Shown in pieces: positions 1 through 13,600 of a stretch of 64,000 nucleotides of DNA (positions are counted from its first letter, which is position 1; each line of letters begins with the position of its first letter). Under the pieces are notes generated by a model. It saw only the letters and a program-made list of their open reading frames with translations, had not been told where the DNA came from and ran no database searches. This stretch comes from Asterias rubens (Eukaryota; Echinodermata; Asteroidea; Forcipulatida; Asteriidae). The stretch is taken from the NCBI RefSeq assembly GCF_902459465.1, contig NC_047063.1:20735685-20799684 (forward strand), read 5' to 3'. Position numbers and translations under genes: made by a program.

Positions 1-1443
1 ACCAGAGTATGGGTTCGATTCTCGGTCGTGACGATTGGGCCTTCCAAAAGCGAGGAACCAGTTACCATATGCTTCGTCATCCGGGCGGGACCAATCAAGC
101 AAACACAATCAAAATAAAATCAAAGGCAATTTTAGTTGGAAACAAATAGTTGTTTGATAATGAAAAATAAGCATGGACATTCGAAACTGTGGAGGGACCC
201 ACAAAGAAGCAAAGCTTGTAAGGTTATGGTTCCATGATGAGCAAGCTTGAGCATTGAGCCAATAATTATTGTGATGTCTTGTGTACTCCATGTAGCAAAA
301 ATGTTAATGGAAGGACAGGTGTATTCTATTCAAAGAAGGCTCAATGCACAAGCTGCTAACAATGCAAGTAACTTAACTTAACTTAAATGCATTTATAAAG
401 CGCTTTAACATTGTATATTTTGTTTGCGGTAACACCATGTGCGTATCTACTTGTTCTTAGAGAACTGTCTTGCTTTATTCTACTGCCGCGGAGTAGATAA
501 TCGGAGGTTCGGGAGACTTCTCAGTTCTGAGAAGAACTGTCCTGCTTTTTAACTATTACCAGGGCGGATGGTATAGAAAATAGACTGGACTACTACTTTA
601 GCTCATAGGATCGTAATTAATTGTACTGCCGCGGAGTCAGTTCTGAATTGGTCTCAACGTTTCGACTAGCTTGGTCTAGTCATCGTCACAGTCTCCCAAA
701 TTTACATTGATACCTCACCATGCAATGCCTCAAATCCTATATACGCTTTAACACTGTTTCAAAGCGCTGTACAGCCAAGAAAAAAAACATTAAAATTCAG
801 AATAAAAAACATGAGCAAAAATAGCGATATGGTTTAAAAAATACAGAACAGTTAAAAAAGAAGCAACAATTTAGTAAAACAATTTCAATACAAACATTCA
901 TATTATCGAAAATAAAATAAAAAAATAAGCGTCAGGCGAACCCCACATCTGATAAGAAAGGGAAACAAATTGAATAAAAGAATTAGTTCTCCTCTGCGAC
1001 CGCAAAACGCACACTGTAAAAATGGGGTCGGTTATGCCTAACCACAAAATTATAAAAGTGAAAATGTAGTCAAGAAAGTTGATACTAGCATAACAAAAAT
1101 CCAACTCAAAAACCTTATAAAAACCGCCCCAGAACATGAACAAGTAGTTACCAGAACAAGTAACTTACCTGAATCTCTCTTTTACCAGTTTTGTATATTA
1201 AAATACCCAATCTTTTGTACGTATCAGGAGTTTAACTTGATCAGTAATTTAGTTAAATTTTTTTTTTGAAATCCATCGGGGTGCTGCTTTTTTTTTTCTT
1301 GCTTTTTTTTCGCTCCCACATGTATGTTTATGTTTTCTTTATCGTTCTGTTTTGTTTTACTTTGTAATTTTACATGTGAAATCAATAAATGAATGAAATT
1401 ATTTTTAATCACAATGAACTGATTGATGTTTTCCCTTACACAG
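1..1443. other. Non-coding, repeat-bearing stretch upstream of the first recognisable exon
   Basis: No convincing coding exon is visible. It probably belongs to an intron of the repeat/discoidin gene, because the first exon seen (1444) starts in the middle of a repeat unit after an AG acceptor. Positions 1-100 resemble a fragment of a tRNA-derived SINE (a GGTTCGATTCTC B-box-like run at 11-22). Positions 455-700 hold a copy of the hairpin element also found inverted at 20790-20965. Short T-rich tracts occur at about 1256-1310. Confidence 0.5.
460..700 (-). repeat. Hairpin-type dispersed element, inverted relative to 20790-20965
   Basis: Shares the CTGCCGCGGAGT, TATAGAAAATAGACTGGA and TGGTCTCAACGTTTCGA stretches with the copy at 20790-20965 on the opposite strand. 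It belongs to the same broad family as the elements at 14525-14640, 56509-56612, 59152-59480 and 60365-60500. Confidence 0.6.
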
Positions 1444-1674
1444 TACGATCGCATTGTGTTTGATTTTGGTTCCGTAACCAACGACGGCTCGGACAGCGCC
1501 GATGATCAGAGCAGTAAGATCAAGCTGGAATTCACGGTGATTCTACAACAGACCAACGCCACACAATACGGCGAGACCTACTGGGTGTCGGCTGGTGTCA
1601 ACTACGGGGTGAATCTCGCTGAGGTCTGGGTCGGCCAGACGTCGTTCACCCCGGTCAGCGATATCGACAGCTGG
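1444..1674 (+). CDS. Repeat unit A, second half (exon 1 in window)
   Basis: This exon follows a CAG acceptor and ends at a GTAGGT donor, phase 0 at both ends (77 residues). It holds only the second half of a repeat: a Phe-Asp-Phe-Gly-x-Val-Thr-Asn start, a middle of alternating hydrophobic residues, and a Val-Ser-Ala-Gly-Val-x-Tyr-Gly strand near the end. Its matching first half must lie upstream of the window, which is why the gene is called partial. Confidence 0.8.
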
Positions 1675-4600
1675 GTAGGTACAATGAAAAAATGATCAGT
1701 TTTCAAACTGCATATTAATTATACACGAGTTATTTTCAGATTTGCATCCGCTTTTGTTGACTTATTTGGGGATCATAAAATTATACAATTGATTTTTCAG
1801 TGTAAGATAGAAAGATGATGTTATTGATTTGTTAACAATGCTAGACAGGCCCTATCTGTATCAGCGAGGATTCAGATCCAGTGATTCCATTGGATACAAT
1901 GATTTCATTGGATAAAATGCAGTGACATCACGGACCAATCAAAATCATTTGGAAAGCATAACTTTGGCTGTCTGCATGCTGTGACAATGTGTGTATTATG
2001 TATACAGCATGCATTATGCGACACTGTACTTGCATGTAATGTTGGTAAATAAATGTACTGCGTATCTCTATGTGAAATGAATGTAGGTCAAAGGTGAATA
2101 TACACGACGGCTGGAGTCCAGTCTCTGGCGTTATTCAAGTGTGACGTCAGATATTCAGGCTTTTACAATATGCTTTCATCAGGGAATGATGCTGAATTTA
2201 AAATTACATGTACAAAGTTGGGATGGTACGAATTATGTGGCCGTTTTGAGACACTTTTCACACTACGAATTACCTTCCTTACTTTAGAACTTTTGCTGAA
2301 GTTTATTTATTTTTCCCTTTTTGTAATAGTTCACTCTCACTACATCTTATTGTACCGCCATTTTGTTTTTCTGTTATTTAAACATTGATCCATGTCATAG
2401 AGATCAATGTATAATTATTGACCCATTGTCAATGAAAATACTCTGGTATTACCACGGCTCGGAATCAGCGTTCATTATTTCCAAAATGAACACGGGAATT
2501 AGGCCGATGTACCAGGAAACACATGCAAACTGTGACTTTTAGTTTGTAGGTTTAACTCTTATTGAAGTTGCTTTTAAATTTTGTTTACAGTCCACAAGCT
2601 CTCCAGATATTATCATTTCCGGTCCTGAAACAATGACCATACTGAGTGCCGCCATCTTTCAAATTGATCTGGTGATCAAGAACTACGCTACAGACTTCTA
2701 TTTGGATGTGATAGCGGATCAATCCGGATCCACTGATCCTATCATGAAGATTGGCGAACTTCAACTCGCTGGAAAAGGTATTCATTTCATAATAAGTTGG
2801 CTAATCCGGAGTATTCCGGAATGGTTGGTTTCGTTGCGGACCCTTTTTGACAACAAGGCTTCGATTTCAGATTTAGGACTATAATTTCTTGCCACGCCGG
2901 CTTATAGACCCCGATTAGCGAGTTTGAATTCGCGCGCCTTCAACACAAAGTGTATGGGACCTTTAAACACGGGGTGGGCGTGTTCTATTGAAATACCTTA
3001 ATCGTCTGTTCATTCTATACTAATCTTTATCCGTGATCTGACTGTTTCTAATTTCAGGCGATAATTTCGACTGTATGCCGGATGAGCTCCCCCAGTACTC
3101 TGGTGTTTCTGATAACTCCACAGGCGCAACGGTTAAGGCAAGGCTAGACTTTGGCAATATCGTCAACACAGGTACATAAACAAAAGACACAATTTTAGTT
3201 TACCCGTGCTCTTGGCTATTATGACTAATGCTTAAAGGTACATAATTGTTGGTTCTAACCAAACATTTAATAATAATAATAATAATTATAATAATATCGA
3301 AGTCTTATACAGCGCACGTATTTACCAAACAAGTACTCAAGGCGCTGAGTATATACTAACTTTCAGAAAGATAGAAAGATAGGTAATTGCAGTGATGAGT
3401 TTTGAGACCCAATTATTTAGCAATTATTTACTAAAATTACAATACAAACGTTTTCTTCAACGTACCAACAATGATATATCAGCGAACCTTTAAAATGATC
3501 AATGCACAAATGGTTAGCTAACAAAACAGTTGCTCTCAGTGTAAGCACTTATATGTTTTCCACCATTATGCTTAAACTTTGACAAACCTGAAGAAGATAG
3601 ATCGGCTATCTGGGTCACAAGAAAATAGTTAAATCCGTTTACACATTGTTAACATGACATCGATTTATCACTGAGCGATAAACACCAAACGGGAAATTAG
3701 TTTTACTTATTTCTCATCGACATTTCAAACATAGATATTTCAAGGATTTCCACCATCATCATTAGATCGTGTACGTTTTATGTAAACTGTGATTCTAGAC
3801 GATTTTTATTTTACTTGTTCTTAAAATTTCTATAATGTTTCTTTTAAAAAATGTATTCAATGTTAAAAATCAGGACTTCGAGATGGTGAACTCAGCAACG
3901 AGAAGAATACAATTTCAACGGAAGCGGTTGTTTACATCACTGATAGCTCTGACATCATCAACGGTACCAAGTACTGGTTAGGGGTCACCGTGGTGGTAGA
4001 TGGCATTCAAATGTACTCCAGTCAACGTGCAATTACGACACTCACCACAATGATGCCGGACATGGTAAGTTTTGTTTTGTAGATTCAACAACTTTCGCAC
4101 CCATGCAGTTTGAGAAATATTGTCGCATAAATTAACAGTTTTAGCATTTTAAGATTTAAAACTTTGCACGGTGATGAGCTTAATATAAGATTTTTGTTCC
4201 CCGTCTACGCGCATCATTGAAAATTCCTCACACAAACTTCACCTTTGTTTTGTTCTGAAGACTATCAGAGGATACTGAGGAACATGCGCTTTTGTAATAT
4301 TAAAAATGTATAAGCGATCGCAATCCGGATCGCTTCTGTGACCAGAAAATGACATAAGTGAATTGTGACCAACCGCAGCGTGCCCCTTCAGAAAAAGGGA
4401 ACAAAACATGACCGCTCCCCTTCCCCAAACCCACTGACAAACCCATTCCCCTGGGCCCCACTTATTAGAGCAATACCCCCACCCCCCTCCCACCCAACCG
4501 GAACAGGGGTGCTGGCTACGCCGGTTGCTGTGTAAGCCCTCTGGTGGCAGTAGATTTGGGTCTAGATCACAAAACAGTTAAGTGCCCTCACTTTGAAGTG

Positions 4601-7600
4601 GTTGTCCGGGCTTGTGATGTAAGGTGTCTCTCACAACAACAATTGTTTGTTTACAAAACAACAAGTTCAGCATTTTGTTTTTCCTTTTTCAAAACATTTC
4701 CCATTAGACCGTTGATCCTGTGATCGAGTTTTACGCTGTAGATGGCTACGCCGTAACCGCTGGTGGTACTGTGGGTTTCGTGATCAGTATCGACATCCCA
4801 GAGAATACCACCTCGGTCTTCATTGTTGATGTCTCCATGCCGTACCTCTCCAACCAGGCAGTCATGTCAATCTGCCGTGCTGAGGTGGTCTACAGAGGCT
4901 ACAATGTACCCTGTGCCGGCAACCTAGTGCCGGAGTTTAACCAAGAGGTGAGGAATGGTAGTTTGTAAAAAACAACGACAGTTTGTGAAAAGTCAAATCC
5001 CCCTTATGTGGCGATCTCATCGTGCCATTTTCAAGATTGATATGGACAACTTTGGTGTTATTCCTGACTACCGGATCTAACAGGTTCAATGCCTTCTGAC
5101 TGGCACCCAACAAAGATGATAAAAAATAGAGAGACCGCCGACAGTTGCATGTTTTTTATTATTTAATTTTAAATTTTAAATTTATGTTGTTCAATAACAG
5201 GACGGCGAACATGCAGATTACGTCCAGTTCAACTTTGGCGGTATCACCAATCTTGGTAGACGGCACCAGACTGACGACAGCAAACTGAAATTACTCGTTA
5301 CTGCCGAGCTTCTAGTGGATCACCCAGACGTCTCCAACGGGTCGCTGTTCTACGTCACGGCCGGTGTCCGTTACGAGATGGTTGACCAAGATATCCTATG
5401 GGTGTCTGAAGCACCAATCACGGCCGTGGATAACCAACATCATGAATATTCAAGCATTGATAAGGTACATTTTGTTATTCATATAATTAATGAACCCATT
5501 CAGTCCAATCCCAACGTCCTCTCAGAAACAAAATGCAACTGTTAAACCCTATGAATATTCAAATATCGACCAAGCATGTCGTACAGCATGTGTATGTATT
5601 GTTATAACCCTTTACACCGATTTGTATTAAACACTTTAAACTCTCTGGAATGACGTACTTCCCCGAGATCTGTGAAACAAATTCACATGCAGATCACTTG
5701 GGTGGGATAATAGTGGTTACAAATTATATGCTTTATCCCAGATGCAAATATTAACATATGTTATGTAGACGATCGAACTAAGAATGCGTTAGGCCTACAC
5801 CCACCAAATCGAAACCTCCCCAAGAAAACATACGTACTTTGACGTACGTTTTTATAGGAATACAACATTGTAACCTATTTTGTCATGTCTCTGAAACTCC
5901 ACTTCTCAAGATTTGTCGTTTCAATTATTTGATTTCTTTTTCTTGCTCTCTTTTTCTCCCCTTATAAAGAAACCAACGTTTAATTTGATGAATCGAGGCA
6001 AAGATTATTTCCTGTACAACCATTCAGCCGTGTCCTTCAACATCACCGTCAACATTCCCCCAGAGACAACCTACTACCCCCTCCTCCTCAACATCACCTC
6101 CCAAAGAGCTCCCGTCAACAACCAGCCCATGTTCAGCATCTGCCGCGTCGAGGTGGTCAAAATCGGCCCGGACTTCCACTGTCACACCCTGGACAGATCG
6201 TCGCACACCAACGTGTCTACGTCAGAGGAGGGCGTGGCCTATCAATACCTGGTAGATCTGGGCGTGGTCACCAACAGCTTGGAGGCGTGGATGCAGACGG
6301 AGAGGGCGGATGGGGAGTTTGTGGTGGAGGTCAGCTTACACTGGGAGGACCATGCTGAGCTGGTTGATGGTGAGAATGTCACCGTGACGGTCCAGGCGGA
6401 GTACGGATGGACGGGAACATGGCTGGGGTCTATGGATTACATTGTAAATTTCGGGCTGCCTGAGCTTCGAGAGGTAATTAAGAACCTTCATATTTATAGC
6501 GGGCAGGATATTCTTACTCTTTCTACTCTTCCGTTACTAAGTCATGAGACGCCTATTATTAGGGCTCACACCACGTATTCATCTTCAACTAGGTCAGCTA
6601 TTGTACTCGATTAGGGTTACTGTTTTTCAAATAACCAAATTTCATGCATGTTTGTATTACCAAACTGTTATCAAGTTTATCACACAATGACCTATCTTTA
6701 GCACCACTTTAATAAAAATACAGTTGAACGCCACTGTCTAAATTACAACAATGCGAAAACTGTCAACTGTTTTCATTAGTGGCATAGCCAGGGGTGGGGG
6801 ATCAGGAAACAAATAGTTTGCCGTATGGGGGCAACATTTCCGGGGAGACAGAATCTCAGGGGAGGAAGAACCTCCAGTCACAAAGTTGTTCTCGTTCAGT
6901 TTGTTCGTGTCTTTAAAAGAAAAAATTTGCATTCAATATATTGGCTGCATGGGAAACTATACAAACAAGAGATGTCAGTTAACATTTCTTTTGATCAAGA
7001 GTGTTATTTTAGGTTAGTGGACAAGCAAAAACATGTTTGACATGAGCACGCTTGCGTTATTTTCTCTTTTTTTTTTTTTTTTTTTCACGGTGTTGCTTAT
7101 GCTGGTGACAGTTATATCTAACGGTACTTTGACCAAAAAAGCTTTTGCCGATATGGTTATCCTTTATAAAGATTTTGTATTTATATAATCCAAATAAATA
7201 AAGTTATTAATAGAGGACTGTTTTTTTTTTTTTTTACTCTCCGATCAGGACGACGACACTCCCCAGTTTGACCTCAGCCTCGTGCCGGGACAGAGCAAGT
7301 TTCTACGGGCAGGAGGTTTAGCTGTGTACCACCTCACGGTCTCGACCCCGGCAAACTCCGCAGCGACCTACTGGATGGACGTAGTCACCACCAATACCAG
7401 CCTGAGCGTCTGTCGGACCAAGCTCATCAGCGGGGGACGCAACCTGCCGTGTTTTCAGACCGATCGACCCGTGCAGTACCTCTCCTATGAGGAGGACGGA
7501 CACCGGGATAGGTCTGTGCTGGACATTGGACCAGTGAAAAATACAGGTATGATTACAACAACCGAGTACGTTAAGCACCACATACATGCACACGAATATC

Positions 7601-10600
7601 TGTTGTTCGATGGTTGTTTCTAATCACGGCCATCCAAAAACAATACCTCGGTGGAATTGATAAAATTACAATTGTTTTTATAAATATTATTTTATATTGT
7701 ATTTAATAAAGTCTTTTGCCTTTTTGTCGTAATATACGTAATATTCTTGGTATAAAGAAGCTGTTAATAATGTATAACGTTTTGAGAAACAATTCTCTTC
7801 AAATTAATGAGATATTAGAAAGAGGGAATCAAGATTTCAATCTGAGAAACTTTTCTGCGTTTCTGAGATTGGGTATTACATTTACGGATTATTGTCTAGG
7901 CGCGGATATCTCAAAAACGCTAACCACTTTAATATTAAATTTGTACAGGTTAGTTTTATTCCTAAGTATCTGCATTTGCATATGATTAAAACAATAATAT
8001 AACATTTGCAAGAACCAAATGTATACTTTGCCTCAAGGGACAAACACCAAATTAATTCATCTTCCCGTCTCCAAATGCAGGCTCCAAACCAATCACTGAT
8101 TCTGGCGCCAATAAAATGATTGCCCAAGTTGTCGTCAAACTGGAAGATGATGCCATACCTCCCGACAACCTGACTGAGCCAGAGAAGCAAGAGTTTGAAG
8201 CCACAGTCAAAGTTGGAGACACTCAACTCTTTGTGGTACCAGAAGAAATTGGAGTTGATGTCGAGCCTGCATTTACTAACTTTGTAAGTATTTTCATTGG
8301 TTTTAAAGAAGAACAAAACAATTGTAATTACTCTTAGTTCTGTAAATATTGTCTTGTGTTTGTAGTATATGTATTTAACTTATGAGCAGAAAAAGGTATA
8401 TGCTTTAAGTTATATACAAAGTGTGCCTGTGTAAAGGGATGCTTCATAAACGGTTGGTAAGGATCGAAAGTACATTCTACTTTAATAACCAAATTGGATG
8501 ATATTATTGCCCTTTTCGAAACCACGGCTTCGGCTTTGGTTTCGGCTTCAGGCTCCGTTCTCTCGTCTGAAGCCCTGAACGTGTACATGCAAAGCACGTG
8601 CAATATTGTCAAAACAACCGCGGGGCCAATTGAAAAGCTAGCCTGAGCCGAATCCAAAGCCGAAGCAGTGGTTTCGAAAAGGGCCCAAGTCTACATCCTT
8701 ACAGATTGTGAAAGGGGTAAGCCTGCTTCAGCCCTAGGAGCAGAGGACAAGGTATTCCGGTATGGTGACAGTTGATTTGGGTTAATATCCCAAGTATCTG
8801 TTGCCCTCACCTTGTAGTGGCCATCCGTATAGCCTGTGATGTGTGTGATGTGTTTGGCGATCGCTCACAAAAAGAAAGTTAAACAATAAAAGTACAACCG
8901 TTGATTGCATATGAGAAAGTATTATACGAAAACGTTTTGGCTGTGAGACATGGATCCTGACCAAGCACCTCACTGCATATCCCAATAGCTATCACACTAA
9001 CTGCATCCGAATCATACTGAGAATAAAACGTCTCGACAGCCTAGGGTTACTAACACCACGTTGTACAACCTCAGCCACCAAAGTGTATTAACCCAGACCA
9101 TCCAAAAACGACAACTCAGATGGGTCGGACACATCCTGCGGAAACCCACCAACGAGCCACTCAACATCTACGCTCTGTACTCCACATCGCATGGCCGGCG
9201 CAAACAAGGTCGTCAGCGCCTGCTGTACCCTGAGTACATTGGAAGATTAGTCTCCCCGGATTTTCTTCTCTCCCCGCTTGAGATTCAGAAAATCGCACAA
9301 GACAGGAGAGGATGGGAAAAGCTTGTGTCCGCCTGCTGTGCAGTCGACTGGTGTTGATGAATAATAATAATACATTATTTGTATAGCGCATATCACAATC
9401 ACATAGAAGTCTCTATGCGCTTTGAGATGAAAACAAAAGAGAAGTCAAAGTTAATAGAGATTGTGAAGTAATTACAAAACCAAAATTTAATTGATACAGA
9501 AAGAAGTATTGAAGGCTATTGCAAAAATAATTGTGTTGTAACATTTAAGTCCAGAAAGTTTGTCTTTGCTATTCGAGATTGAAGACGATCATTTTATAAA
9601 GAATTTAAGAATGTCCCGAGAGATAATCATTGATGAGTTTGACTTGTTCTTTTCCAGACCCATATTCCTGAGATTGCGTTCACCAAGCTCAATTCTGAGT
9701 CCATGGTCACGATAGGGGGCGCTGTTGTCTTCAATCTTGACATTTATATACCATTCGGATCGATATCAGACTATAAGGTTAGTTCATTTTATTCCATAAA
9801 AAAATTAAAGAATATCCGGAATTAAAATTGATTGATTTTTATAACTTGTTAATTATTTCATTAAAATATTTGTCATTAAGTAATTGAAAGAAAAATAGTT
9901 TTTTGTTAATTTACCAATCGACTAATTGAATTAATTGATTAAGTGCTCAACTGATCGATCGAGTGAATGATTATTTAATTGCTCCAAGATTAACTGGTCA
10001 ATTTATCAGTTTATGATCAATACAGTTTTACAGAGATTGTTAAATGGAATTCATCAATTGATTGACTGGTTTGCTTGCTGGCTAGTCATTCGATCAATAA
10101 TATCTAAATATGTATTGTCAGAATAATTGATCAATGATTGATCATTTGATGTATTGATATATTGGGCGACCGGTTGCTTTGACTGATGGACTAGCGGAGA
10201 TTCTACGTAATTGATAATTCTTACAATAATATCAAATCCCTTTCCTTCTGTACGTTTTCTGGTAGGTTGTTTTCAATATATTTTATGATAATCATTTTAT
10301 CAAGCAAATATTCAGCAGAGTGTGAGTTCGAGTCACAGTCGTGACACTTGTGTCCTTAAGCAAGACACTTAACCATTGCTGTTTCCTTCGGATGGGACGT
10401 ACATGTAAATCCGTTTTAGTCCCGTGTGTTGTATTAAATGACACACGTAACTAAAAGAACCAAGGTGTTCCTGGTTTGATTGGCTATGATATTGCACCAT
10501 AGCACCTTGCGAACCATTACATGGTGCTATGTAAAAGAATAGATATCAAACTTTTAAAAAACGTAGCTCCACATACAAAATAATGACCGCTTTGATACAT

Positions 10601-13600
10601 CCCTGGTTGTATAACGTGCTACATAAGACCCAAGTATAATGTTTTTATTATCAACAGTTTTATTGATTAAATTTATCAATTTGTTTATGATTCAGGTTCA
10701 GTTTTTCAGCGATCGGATCGATCCGTATCGCACCACAGTGTGTGAAGCTAGGCTCATCGGGTCGGGATGGAACGTCCCGTGTGTTAATGGCACCTTCTTG
10801 ACGACTATGTATAACTCCACAACCGGAGATGATCATGTGGATAAGGCGTCAATCGATGCAGGAGCAATCGCTAACATGATGCCTTACGGACCGGAGCTAG
10901 TCTCAGATTTAAATAAGGTAAGGATAAATTGACTTAAAGGCATTGTACACGTTTGGTAATTGTCAAAGACCAGTGTTCTCACTTGGTGTATCCCATCATA
11001 AGCCTGTGAAAATTTGGGCTCAATTTGTCATCGAAGTTGCGAGAAAATGAGGACGGAAAAAAACATCCTTGTTGGACGAATTTGTGTGCTCTCAGATAGG
11101 AATAGACTTCTAGCTAGAAGTCTTTTATTGTTTTAGTGAGAAATTACCTCTTTCTCAAAAACTACGCTACTTCAGAGGGAGTCGTTTTCCACAATGTTTT
11201 GTTCCACCAACATCTCTCCAATGCTCGTAACCATGTCAGTTTTTAAGTTAATGTTTGTTTTGAGTAATTACCGAACGTACCTTCCCTTTAAAAGACATGA
11301 TTTGTTTTTGCTAACAAAACAGTTGCTGGCAAAAGCACTTTATGTAAGCCATCAAATACATAAACTGATAAACCTGTAGAAATTTGAGACCAATCGACCA
11401 TCCGTGTCTACTCACCAGAAAATAATGAAAAACCGATTACACAGTTTGCATGACATCGATTAAAATAACAATGTACAAAACGCTGACTGGGCGGTAAACC
11501 GCAAACGTGAATTTGTTTTATTTATTTCTCATCAAATTTGGCGTTTCTGACATAAATGTTTCAAGGGTTGTTTCCTACTATCATAGTCATCATTAGAATG
11601 TGATCTTAGACGATTTTTTTTTTCTCTCAAAATCTGTCACGTTCCTTATTGGCACATGTTTTCATTGACCGCAAATCATACTTTAACTTTTTAGGTGTTG
11701 GTCTTTATATTTGTTTTCATCTTTTCCTCACTTGAACAAAAGGTGCGAGTACAACTGGTAGTTCGTCTAGAGAACAATGACACTGTTATGGAGGATGATC
11801 AGATCTGGTTGTCGGGCGCACTGTCCCTGAATGAACACAACGAGTACTACTTCCGAGCAGCCTTTAATGCCACGCAAGATAACCTCTATTCAGAGGTAGG
11901 TAAAATAAAATAGAATACAATACGAAAATTAGTTGTAACCTTAATATAAAAACGGTTGTATTAAATACACTTGAGGACAAAGTAACAATTGCTTAAAAAT
12001 TGCTTAAAAACTGTACCCATTTTAAAACATGACAAAATGATTCATGTAAAACAATGGAAAAGCAACAAATTAAAGTCTAAGAACACAATGGGAATGGAAT
12101 ATACAACTAGCATTCGTTATAAAGAGAAATTGGTACAATGTGATCTCAAACATGAACGCACAAAACAGCAGAGTCTAGCGACTAAGATTTGAGTAAAATT
12201 GACATTTAATCGTAGAAATAGACGTCACCTGACGAAAGGTCAGCATCTCATCAAATGGGTTCAAAATGGGAGTTGCAAATTGACCTAACTTGTGCACTAC
12301 CTGTGTGTACTCCGAGATGCCGTCAATTGAAATCTCAATAGGCTACCATATCATGTTGCATCTGTCTACTTTTTTTCTGAAGATAAACACTTAATAGCAG
12401 AGCAGCTGAAAAAACACCTTTTCTTTAAGTTCACCAAATTCATCTTCAATACCCGGCAGTTGTAAAAATGAAATAAATATCGATGAGGAAAAAGGTAAGA
12501 GGGGTTCATTATGAAGCAACGCTTGTATAGGCTCTGGTCCACAAAGCACGCATTGCATTAAACCTAGAATAAGAAATAATGGAGATGTCCACTGAAGAGT
12601 CCGTGACCATACCAACGGGCGTCGGATTGGTGGATACTATAATAACACAATCATTCTTGTTCCAATGATCAGACTCATCCCCAGCCGAGGTTTGAAATCA
12701 TACCACCGAGTGATGTCGTCATCATGACGATCGGCTCGAAGGAGACGTACCACATGAAGATTACAACTCCGGCAATGAGCACACCGATGACCATCAACAT
12801 CAGCCTGCCGACCGCCGCGAACGAAGCGTTCCTGACGGTGGTTGATATGAAGCTCCTACACGTCGGTAAGAACTATGCGTGCCATCAGCTGTATGAGATC
12901 GAACCCGTGTATAACTCAACGTATTCTACGAGCCAGAACGACTCTGCGTTCATTGACTTAGGAGTCATCACAAATCACGGTAAGTGTGCACTCGTTTTTA
13001 CGCTGCCAATGTGCAAGGAGGCCATCACAAAGGAGTAGGCATCAACAGTCATGGTTTTTTTTACTTCTCTATTTTTGTACATAATTTGGCACCCACTGAG
13101 CACACAAACCGTCCACCGTCGGCAGCCGCACCCTTGTCTAGATGCTGAGTAGGCTTTGATAAGTAGCCGAATATTATGTAGATGTAGATGTGATTTTCCT
13201 GTAATAATTTAACCCTGCGCTGCCTCGGCCCTGTTAAATTTACACGGCTTCCCCATCACCGGTCTTCAACCAGTAGACTGTCGGAAAACATGGGTAACTC
13301 GTTTTGATTTAACACTTTTAACATCTTTCCATAAGTGTAGAGACAGTTTGACAAAGAAAACAAAGAAAATTACAAACATGATCGTTTATGTTAATTAGTA
13401 TGTGTTTACACATGGTAGTAAAACAGTATTTTTGTGCACAAGCCTATTTATGTAGAAAGTGTCAACATGGGCTGTCAATGTTATACACAAGTATTACAAA
13501 AACCCCTGTCAACTATGAATTATGTAATTTTTAAAAATGAGATATTTTCCAACGTATTCCACTCTCTTTAGGAACGACCTACTACTATCAGTATAACCCT

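Noticed and set aside
7882-8316. 144-codon open frame on the - strand
   Set aside because: It lies opposite exon 9 and intron sequence and shows no domain; it is a shadow of the true coding strand.
8334-8657. 107-codon open frame on the - strand
   Set aside because: It is produced by a palindromic MITE (8510-8684); a similar frame occurs in the second copy at 14979-15149.
9850-10160. Array of TTGATTGAT/TCAATTGAT-like words
   Set aside because: No fixed period or copy borders; it looks like cryptic simple sequence rather than a defined element.
11695-11742. Longer version of exon 12 using an earlier acceptor
   Set aside because: It stays in frame but inserts a very hydrophobic run rich in Phe and Val that no sister unit has; the acceptor at 11742 fits the repeat better.
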